5,163 nucleotides of DNA. Source: an uncultured Chloroflexota bacterium. Lineage in GTDB: Bacteria > Chloroflexota > Dehalococcoidia > UBA2247 > RBG-13-53-26. The position numbers and the translations under genes were made by a program. The DNA is taken from assembly GCA_937860285.1 (NCBI GenBank), contig CALMBS010000466.1:1-5163 (forward strand), written 5' to 3'. Positions 1 to 4,118 of the stretch are shown one piece after another. A model generated the notes under the pieces. The model ran no database searches. It was not told the DNA's origin and saw only the letters and a program-made list of their open reading frames with translations. Within the stretch, counting starts at the first letter, position 1, and each line of letters opens with the position of its first letter.

Positions 1-226
1 GCTCCTTGAAGATGGTGGCGAAGCTCGGCCCCTGGGCCGGGACCTGCAGCTTGGGTCCCAGCTCGTAGGCGAACCCGTCCTTGTTGGTAGGCGTCACCGC
101 CTTGCCGCCGACGGTGTCGTTCTTCTCCAGAAGGAGGACCTTCGCCCCCCACTTCGACAGCAGGGCACCACAGGACACCCCACCCGGACCGCCGCCAATG
201 ACTATGGCATCGTATTTCTTGGACAT
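1..226 (-). CDS. FAD-dependent oxidoreductase, phytoene desaturase/CrtI-like (N-terminal part, runs off window)
   Basis: The first 75 codons of a flavoprotein are visible; the rest lies beyond the left edge (family members are usually 430-520 residues). The protein begins MSKKYDAIVIGGGPGG. Residues 6-34 form a Rossmann beta-alpha-beta unit with the dinucleotide motif G11-x-G13-x-x-G16 and an acidic E34 at the end of strand 2, which normally binds the adenosine ribose of FAD. The next motif, EKNDTVGGKA (34-43), is the GG motif of the phytoene-desaturase/amine-oxidase superfamily, and YELGP (54-58) matches the usual loop after it. The ATG is chosen because AGGGGGG (minus strand, 239-233) lies 6 nt upstream; an adjacent TTG at 229-227 is too close to that site. 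The substrate cannot be told from this fragment: carotenoid desaturation is one option, but anaerobes carry many CrtI-like proteins of unknown role. It is divergent from the hydrolase gene. Confidence 0.9.
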   Translation of the reverse strand, partial: MSKKYDAIVIGGGPGGVSCGALLSKWGAKVLLLEKNDTVGGKAVTPTNKDGFAYELGPKLQVPAQGPSFATIFKE

Positions 227-313
227 CAAGATCCCCCCTTCGTACCGACTTCCGCATCACGTGGCGGCGGCTGCATCCCCTCATGCGGCCGCGCCCGTGC
301 GCAGGTTGGTCAT

Positions 314-343
314 ATCATAGGCACATCAGGCGATATTTTGCAA
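314..343 (-). promoter_or_regulatory. Candidate sigma70-type promoter of the FAD oxidoreductase gene
   Basis: On the minus strand, TTGCAA (343-338, 4 of 6 to TTGACA) is followed after 18 bp by TATGAT (319-314, 5 of 6 to TATAAT). Transcription would start near 307 and give a leader of about 80 nt before the ATG at 226. It sits in an AT-richer island in otherwise GC-rich DNA. Assigned by consensus matching only. Confidence 0.35.
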
Positions 344-375
344 GCCGAAAACTGTTTGATGCCCGCGTTTTGGTA

Positions 376-404
376 TTGCGTCCGCCGCCCGGGCTGACTA
401 TCAT
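376..404 (+). promoter_or_regulatory. Candidate sigma70-type promoter of the alpha/beta hydrolase gene
   Basis: TTGCGT (376-381, 3 of 6) is followed after 17 bp by TATCAT (399-404, 5 of 6). The predicted start near 411 leaves only about 15 nt before the ATG at 426, and no good Shine-Dalgarno sequence lies in that stretch. The same -10 hexamer appears before the L25 gene and, on the other strand, before the tautomerase gene. Confidence 0.35.
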
Positions 405-425
405 GGGGTTGCAGCCGGCAAGACC

Positions 426-1178
426 ATGGTTCTGGTGAGCAGCAAGGAGGCCATCCAGCCCCCCGCCGATGGGGTCGAGACCTTCACCGTGAAGGTGGAC
501 GGCGACAGCATCTTCCTCAGGAAGGCGGGCCAGGGCCCGCCCGTGCTACTGCTGCACGGGGGCGCCAGTGACTCCTCCGACTGGCTGGGCACCATGGTGC
601 CGCTCTCGTCCTGGCGCACCTTCTACGCCCCGGACCTGATAGGCTTCGGCGCCAGCGACCGGAACCGGGACGGGTACCGCCTGTCCCATTTCACCGAGAG
701 CGTGAACGGCCTCATCGAGACCCTGGGCCTGGCCACCCCGCTCCCCGTAGTGGGCCATTCGCTGGGCGGCCGGATCGCCCTGGACCTGGCCCTCAGGCAC
801 CCCCGCCAGGTGCAACGGCTGGCCCTGGTGGACACCGCCGGCTTCACCCGCCTGGCCCGCTGGGGGAACCTCCTGGGCACCGCCGCCTTCTCGCTGCGCC
901 GCCTTCTGCGGCGCCGGCAGCCATACCCCAGGTTCATGATGGAGAATGGGGCCATGCCGCACTGGCTCTGTCTGGACCAGCTGCACCGGATCAAGGTCCC
1001 GATCCTCATGGTGTGGAGCAGCCACGACCCTTACTACAGCATCAAGGGCGCCCTGAAGGCCAGGGAGCTGATGCCCCAGGCCCGGCTGGAGATACTGCCG
1101 GGATACGGCCATGCCCCCCACCGCACCGAGACCGAGTCCTTCAACAGGCTGCTGGCCAGCTTCCTGGACCAGCCGTGA
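426..1178 (+). CDS. Alpha/beta hydrolase fold protein
   Basis: This 250-residue protein has a full alpha/beta-hydrolase core. The oxyanion-hole motif HGG is at 44-46, the DLIGFGASD loop at 70-78, and the nucleophile elbow GHSLGG at 110-115 with catalytic Ser112. The likely acid is Asp201 (in SSHDPYYS), and the catalytic His is probably His229 in GYGHAPH. The cap between core strands (about 140-188) is short and very basic, with arginine clusters at 158-164, which may narrow or charge the substrate entrance. There is no signal peptide, so it should be cytosolic. Family members hydrolyse esters, epoxides, C-C bonds or haloalkanes, and nothing here fixes the substrate. The ATG is chosen because the only earlier in-frame codons before the stop at 357 include no ATG, GTG or TTG; no clear ribosome binding site precedes it. 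GTG at 435 is a weaker alternative. It appears to be a single-gene unit. Confidence 0.88.
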   Translation: MVLVSSKEAIQPPADGVETFTVKVDGDSIFLRKAGQGPPVLLLHGGASDSSDWLGTMVPLSSWRTFYAPDLIGFGASDRNRDGYRLSHFTESVNGLIETLGLATPLPVVGHSLGGRIALDLALRHPRQVQRLALVDTAGFTRLARWGNLLGTAAFSLRRLLRRRQPYPRFMMENGAMPHWLCLDQLHRIKVPILMVWSSHDPYYSIKGALKARELMPQARLEILPGYGHAPHRTETESFNRLLASFLDQP

Positions 1179-1210
1179 GGCCGGCCGGCCGGGCCGCGGG
1201 CGCCGGTTTC

Positions 1211-1240
1211 TTGCCCGCGCCACGGGCCTTGAGGTATCAT
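1211..1240 (+). promoter_or_regulatory. Candidate sigma70-type promoter of the L25 gene
   Basis: TTGCCC (1211-1216, 4 of 6) is followed after 18 bp by TATCAT (1235-1240, 5 of 6). A start near 1247 gives a leader of about 32 nt before the GTG at 1279. A GC-rich stem (1195-1201 with 1213-1219) overlaps the -35 element. Confidence 0.45.
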
Positions 1241-1278
1241 AAGAAGTTGCGTTCCCAGGGACATACAAGGAGAGAAGT

Positions 1279-2049
1279 GTGGAGCAGATAGAGTTACAGG
1301 CAATCACCCGGCAACTTATGGGGAAGAAGGCCAGGTTCCTGCGGCGCCAGGGAATCACCCCGGTGCACCTGTTCGGATATGACACCGAGCCCATGGCCCT
1401 GCAGTGCGAGACGGTGCAGCTGAAGCAGGTGCTGAAGGCAGCCGGCAGGACTCACCTGGTCGGGCTCAAGGTAGACGACCACCAGAAGGCGCACAGCGTC
1501 GTTGTCCGCGAGGTCCAGAGGAACGCTCTGTCGGGCGAGCTGGTCCACGTGGACTTCTTCCAGGTGAGCCTGAAAGAGAAGATAAAGGTGGAGGTCCCCG
1601 TCATCCTGGTGGGTGAGGCGCCCGCCCTGCAGGTGAAGACCAACACCATGACCCACGAGCTGGATACCCTGGAGATCGAGTGCCTGCCGGACCGCATCCC
1701 GGAGAAGATCGAAGTCGACATCAGCGTTCTGGTCGAGGATGACCAGGCGCTCCAGGTGGGAGACCTCAAGCTGGCCGAAGGCATCACGGCCCTGACCAAC
1801 CCCGAGCATATTATCGTCAGGATCGCCCCGCTGCACATCGAGAAGGAAGAGAAGAAGGTGGCCGCCGAGGGCGAGGAAGGCGCTGAAGCCGCCGAGGGCG
1901 AGGAAGGCGCTGAAGCTGCCGAGGGCGAGGAGGGCGCTGCTGAAGGCAAGGAAGCCTCCGATGAGGCCGCTGGAGGCAAGGGCGCCAGAGAGGCCAAGGG
2001 GGCCGGGGAAGGCAAGGAGCCCAGGAAGCACGAGAAGAAGGGAGAGTAG
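1279..2049 (+). CDS. rplY: 50S ribosomal protein L25, Ctc/TL5 type, with extended charged tail
   Basis: This 256-residue protein belongs to the bL25/TL5/Ctc family, which binds 5S rRNA in the central protuberance of the large subunit. Residues 1-95 are the 5S-binding domain: the family start ELQAITRQLMGKKARFLRRQ appears at 5-24, then GITPVHLFG (25-33) and VVREVQRNALSGELVHVDFFQV (74-96). Residues about 97-187 are the TL5 C-terminal beta domain, with VEVPVILVGEAP and the LEIECLPDRIPEKIEVDIS segment. From about residue 188 the protein becomes a low-complexity tail of roughly 69 residues. It is first acidic, with a nine-residue repeat, then rich in Gly, Ala, Lys and Arg. Without the tail the length is normal for a two-domain L25. 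The GTG start is supported by AAGGAGAG at 1267-1274, with AGGAG 6 nt away. The peptidyl-tRNA hydrolase gene, often next to rplY, is absent; a terminator follows instead. Confidence 0.95.
   Translation: MEQIELQAITRQLMGKKARFLRRQGITPVHLFGYDTEPMALQCETVQLKQVLKAAGRTHLVGLKVDDHQKAHSVVVREVQRNALSGELVHVDFFQVSLKEKIKVEVPVILVGEAPALQVKTNTMTHELDTLEIECLPDRIPEKIEVDISVLVEDDQALQVGDLKLAEGITALTNPEHIIVRIAPLHIEKEEKKVAAEGEEGAEAAEGEEGAEAAEGEEGAAEGKEASDEAAGGKGAREAKGAGEGKEPRKHEKKGE
1867..1938 (+). repeat. 27-bp in-frame tandem repeat in the L25 tail (about 2.7 copies)
   Basis: Units at 1867-1893 and 1894-1920 differ at one base, and a partial third unit covers 1921-1938. Each full unit encodes EGEEGAEAA (residues 197-205 and 206-214, then EGEEGA at 215-220). 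The near identity of the DNA, including synonymous positions, points to recent slippage or unequal exchange. Confidence 0.9.
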
Positions 2050-2093
2050 CCCGGCTGCTCCCCTGTTGGCAGAGCACAGTCAGGAGTTACGCG

Positions 2094-2127
2094 AATGGCA
2101 GGCCCCCGGGGCCTGCCATTCTTCTTT
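2094..2127 (+). terminator. Rho-independent terminator of the L25 gene
   Basis: A perfect 12-bp stem (2094-2105 with 2109-2120) closes a 3-nt loop and is followed at once by the pyrimidine tract CTTCTTT, with TT at the stem base. It starts 45 nt after the L25 stop and lies between the convergent L25 and tautomerase genes. On the minus strand the stem is not followed by a T tract, so it should work mainly rightward, though such a stable stem could also slow transcripts coming from the tautomerase gene. Confidence 0.85.
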
Positions 2128-2158
2128 GGCCCCGGCCATGCCCGGGCGCGAGCAGGCC

Positions 2159-2350
2159 CTAGCTACCCGCGTCCGAGGCCAGCCTCCCCGCCACCGCCCA
2201 GTTCTCCCGGCCCACGTCTTCGAAGACCACTATGGTGGCCTCAGGGGTCGTCTTCGCCACCTCGACCACCGCCTCCGTGATCCGTCTGGCCAGCTCGGCC
2301 TTCTGGGCATGGGTCCGCCCCGGCCACATCTCCACCCTGACTATGGGCAT
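2159..2350 (-). CDS. 4-oxalocrotonate tautomerase family protein
   Basis: This 63-residue protein, MPIVRVEMWPGRT through to RLASDAGS, matches the 4-oxalocrotonate tautomerase family in length and pattern. Pro2, which becomes the N-terminal catalytic base after Met removal, is present. Arg12 (Arg11 of the mature enzyme) is present in the PGRT turn, followed by the amphipathic helix AQKAELARRITEAVVEVA. The end VFEDVGRENWAVAG places Trp51 where the model enzyme has Phe50. The position of Arg39, which contacts the substrate carboxylate in the model enzyme, is an isoleucine here, as in some YwhB-like members, so the native substrate is uncertain. Members assemble as hexamers and tautomerise 2-hydroxy-dienoates or similar enols. 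The ATG has an excellent Shine-Dalgarno sequence, GGAGGTGAT (minus strand, 2362-2354), with 7 nt from its GGAGG core. It converges with the L25 gene and is divergent from the transporter leader. Confidence 0.88.
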   Translation of the reverse strand: MPIVRVEMWPGRTHAQKAELARRITEAVVEVAKTTPEATIVVFEDVGRENWAVAGRLASDAGS

Positions 2351-2393
2351 GCCATCACCTCCATCAACCGGACCCCGCGGACCGCACTCCGGT

Positions 2394-2423
2394 ATGACAG
2401 CCCGCGGTGGCAGCTTGTATAAT
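2394..2423 (+). promoter_or_regulatory. Strong sigma70-type promoter of the transporter leader
   Basis: ATGACA (2394-2399, 5 of 6 to TTGACA) is followed after 18 bp by a perfect TATAAT (2418-2423). This is the best consensus match in the window. The start should fall near 2430, two bases before the first hairpin of the leader. Confidence 0.7.
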
Positions 2424-2452
2424 GATATTCTGGAGGCCCGGCCAGCGTCCAA
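2422..2452 (-). promoter_or_regulatory. Possible promoter of the tautomerase gene, overlapping the divergent transporter promoter
   Basis: On the minus strand, TTGGAC (2452-2447, 3 of 6) is followed after a long 19-bp spacer by TATCAT (2427-2422, 5 of 6). A start near 2415 would give a 65-nt leader. The -10 shares two base pairs with the plus-strand TATAAT at 2418-2423. The weak -35 and long spacer keep this tentative. Confidence 0.25.
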
Positions 2453-2480
2453 GGGGCCTCCGGCGAAAGGGGGTGATGTG

Positions 2481-2507
2481 ATGCTGATCCTAAACCGCCG
2501 CACCTGA
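2481..2507 (+). CDS. Putative leader peptide MLILNRRT (8 residues)
   Basis: An ATG at 2481 opens an 8-codon frame ending in TGA. Upstream, GAAAGGGGGTGAT (2465-2477) matches the full complement of the usual 16S rRNA 3' end at 12 of 13 positions, and the one change still allows a G-U pair. The core lies 7 nt from the ATG; an in-frame GTG at 2478 is closer and less likely. The ORF sits about 50 nt from the predicted transcription start and 344 nt before the lipoprotein gene. Its codons CTG ATC CTA AAC CGC CGC ACC show no run of a single amino acid, so classic amino-acid attenuation is not obvious; ribosome stalling by the nascent peptide or simple translational coupling to RNA folding are options. 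The bases CCTCC (2457-2461) could pair with the GGGGG of its ribosome site, competing with the first hairpin. Confidence 0.5.
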   Translation: MLILNRRT

Positions 2508-2603
2508 CACCTTGAGGGCATGATGCGCGTGGTGCATCTCGTCTCAGCGTCTGCTGCGTGGAACGTCAGCAACATCGCCCCGCCCGTCACACCGGGCCAG
2601 GCT

Positions 2604-2791
2604 GCTGTCTAGACCGTTGGTCGCGGGCCACCGCGCAGCGGAGAGCCCGCTGCGAATGGGGCCCGGACAGGGTATCCCTCCCGCAACCAGTTCCCCATCG
2701 CGGCGGACTGCCTCTCAAATGGTTTGAGACGGCCGATCGTGCCATCCCGCTGCCTGCCGTCCATCTGCACCTCGCTGTCTAAACCAACGGT
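2604..2791 (+). repeat. Paired direct and inverted repeat, 170 nt apart, in the transporter leader
   Basis: GCTGTCTAGACC (2604-2615) recurs as GCTGTCTAAACC (2774-2785), 11 of 12 identical at a 170-nt offset. Overlapping them, ACCGTTGGT (2613-2621) is the exact reverse complement of ACCAACGGT (2783-2791). The inverted pair could close a multi-hairpin domain in RNA. The direct pair could be a relic of duplication or a repeated protein site. Confidence 0.6.
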
Positions 2792-2851
2792 GCAGATGGC
2801 GCCGCCACGGTTCACCGGCAAGCCCATTGATTCGAGTAAGAGGAGGATTGC

Positions 2852-3982
2852 GTGAAAGCAAGGACCATGACCATCGCCCTGGCGCTGCTGGCCATAGCCA
2901 TGCTGCTGGCCGGAGCGCTGCCGATGGGATGCGACGACTCATCGACACAGGAATACCGGATAGGCATAGTCACCCCCAGCCTCTCAGCCAGCGAGGACGA
3001 GTTCCGGGGCGCCCAGAAAGTGTCCGACAAGTACCCCGACATGATCAAGCACATAGTGCTGCCCGACAACTTCTCCGAGGAGCTCGAGACCGCCATTACC
3101 CAGATCACCAGCCTGGGGGATGAGGAAGACATCAAGGCCATCATCATCTGCGCCGGCTACGATGGGATACTGACCGCCATCCAGAGGGTCAAGGAGAAGA
3201 GGCCGGACATGGTGGTGATCACGGCCCCGATCTGGGACGACCCGGACCTGATGGCCCAGTACATAGACCTCTGCCTGGACACCAACTGGGAAAAGCGCGG
3301 GGTCACCATCCCCACCAAGGCCCAGCAGATGGGGGCGGAGACCTTCATCCACTACTCCTTCCCCACCCACCTGTCACACGAGTCCATATCCAAGAGAAGG
3401 GACATGATGAAGCAGACCTGTCAGACCCTGGGCATGACCTTCGTGGAGGTGCTCACCCCTGACCCGCAGGCCACCGGCGACTATCCCGCCATGCTGCAGT
3501 TCCTGGGTGAGGACATTCCCCGGCAGATCGCCAGGTACGGCGCGGACACCTGCGTCTTCGGCACCAACTGCCCCATGCAGGACGTCATCATCGCCCAGGC
3601 CCTGGAGCTGAAGTTCATCATGGCGGAGCAGTGCTGCCCCACCCCGACGCAGGGATTCCCCGCCGCCATGGGGCTGGAGATATCTGAGGAGGATGCCGGC
3701 GACTTCGACCAGATCAATGACATGATCAGACAGAAGGCCGCCGAGGCCGGGATGACCGGCAGGCTGTCCACCTGGCCCATCCCCGTGGGCGTCTTCTTCC
3801 CGGAGTTCTCCACCGAGGTGGCCATCGGGATGATTGAAGGCGACATCGACCGGGAGAGCATCAGCCTGGAACAGCTCGAGCCCATCGCGGAAGAGGTGGC
3901 CGGGGTCAGGGTGACCTTCGACCCGATGAAGGAGGAGATCGACAACTACTACCTCGTCATCATAGACTCCATCATCTACTAG
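2852..3982 (+). CDS. DUF3798 family lipoprotein, probable substrate-binding receptor of an ABC importer
   Basis: This 376-residue protein has an N-terminal export signal (basic KAR, then a hydrophobic run at about 6-24) ending in ALPMGC, so Cys27 is the likely lipidated residue; Pro at -3 and Met at -2 make the lipobox unusual. The mature part follows the DUF3798 pattern: YRIGIVTPSLSASEDEFRGAQ (35-55), VLPDNFSEELETAITQITSL (69-88), DIKAIIICAGYDGILTAIQRVKEKRPDMV (93-121), GAETFIHYSFPTHLSHES (161-178) and RRDMMKQTCQTLGMTFVEV (182-200). The fold is expected to be a two-lobed periplasmic-binding-protein type, related to sugar and BmpA-like nucleoside receptors. The GTG start is supported by AGGAGG at 2841-2846, 5 nt away. 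Seven further cysteines occur, including adjacent Cys261-Cys262 in EQCCPTPTQGFP. The ABC ATPase gene 136 nt downstream, same strand, supports a transport role. The ligand is unknown. Confidence 0.85.
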   Translation: MKARTMTIALALLAIAMLLAGALPMGCDDSSTQEYRIGIVTPSLSASEDEFRGAQKVSDKYPDMIKHIVLPDNFSEELETAITQITSLGDEEDIKAIIICAGYDGILTAIQRVKEKRPDMVVITAPIWDDPDLMAQYIDLCLDTNWEKRGVTIPTKAQQMGAETFIHYSFPTHLSHESISKRRDMMKQTCQTLGMTFVEVLTPDPQATGDYPAMLQFLGEDIPRQIARYGADTCVFGTNCPMQDVIIAQALELKFIMAEQCCPTPTQGFPAAMGLEISEEDAGDFDQINDMIRQKAAEAGMTGRLSTWPIPVGVFFPEFSTEVAIGMIEGDIDRESISLEQLEPIAEEVAGVRVTFDPMKEEIDNYYLVIIDSIIY

Positions 3983-4076
3983 GTCGAAGCAGGATTCCGA
4001 CCGGCAGAGGTCGAGTCACGCTCGACCGCAGGTCCTTTCGGACCGGGGCCGGCCTCCCGCGGTAGGCCGGCCCCGG
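3982..4076 (+). promoter_or_regulatory. Four successive stem-loops between the receptor and ATPase genes
   Basis: The gap holds four hairpins: 3982-3988 with 3995-4002 (7 bp, one bulged C); 4009-4015 with 4021-4027 (7 bp, 5-nt loop); 4031-4035 with 4040-4044 (5 bp, TTTC loop); and 4043-4055 with 4064-4076 (13 bp perfect, 8-nt loop). The third and fourth share two bases and so compete slightly. No T tract follows, so this is not a standard terminator. In importer operons such structures often protect the receptor part of the mRNA from 3' decay or partly stop transcription, giving more receptor than ATPase. That role is inferred here. Confidence 0.55.
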
Positions 4077-4118
4077 AGGACCACCGCATCCGGATCCTGA
4101 AAGCGCAGGTGAAGGCCA

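Larger units (their letters stand above)
2430..2851 (+). ncRNA. Candidate long structured 5' leader RNA of the DUF3798 transporter genes
   Basis: About 420 nt separate the predicted start from the GTG of the lipoprotein gene. The only supported ORF here is an 8-codon peptide. Stems found by eye: 2432-2439 with 2454-2461 (8 bp); 2622-2626 with 2631-2635; 2634-2641 with 2647-2654 (8 bp); 2647-2661 with 2693-2706 (14 pairs including one wobble, one bulged A); 2710-2719 with 2723-2733 (10 pairs, one bulge, TGG loop); 2761-2771 with 2789-2799 (11 bp). A long-range pairing of 2613-2621 with 2783-2791 (9 bp) is also possible. Several exclude each other, as in attenuators and riboswitches. No stem is followed by a T run, so control of translation, RNA stability or Rho-dependent termination is more likely than intrinsic attenuation. 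It matches no riboswitch or housekeeping RNA that I recognise. A separate small RNA within 2600-2800 is the main alternative. Confidence 0.4.

Noticed and set aside
1195..1219. GC-rich 7-bp stem after the hydrolase as a terminator
   Set aside because: No T tract follows, and the 3' arm overlaps the proposed -35 element of the L25 promoter; it may only be a GC-rich coincidence.
546..1394. Long minus-strand open frame opposite the hydrolase and the start of the L25 gene
   Set aside because: It covers two real plus-strand genes and their promoter, with a low-complexity translation and no family pattern.
1294..2031. Two minus-strand open frames opposite the L25 gene, rich in Ser/Pro/Ala or Leu/Gly
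   Set aside because: Their apparent repeats mirror the L25 tail repeat, and no start sites or family motifs support them.
2553..2570. CGTGGAACG resembling the T-box TGGNACC bulge
   Set aside because: The flanking AGGG...CCGCG context, a specifier loop and a terminator are all missing.
2580..2593. CCGCCCGTCACACC, identical to the universal 16S rRNA segment near the decoding site
   Set aside because: Only 14 nt match; the bases on both sides do not resemble 16S rRNA, so this is a GC-rich chance match rather than an rRNA fragment.
2635..2730. Glycine-riboswitch-like words: GGAGAGCC, GCGAATGGGGC and CCTCTCA in the expected order
   Set aside because: The hairpin that should separate GGAGAG from CCGAAGGGGCAA is missing, the CAGGCAAAAGGAC motif is absent, and the words are better explained as arms of the local hairpins.
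2558..2827. Short open frames on both strands in the leader region (about 72-74 codons)
   Set aside because: No ribosome binding sites and no family resemblance; they run through the inverted repeats, and structure rather than coding explains the sequence.
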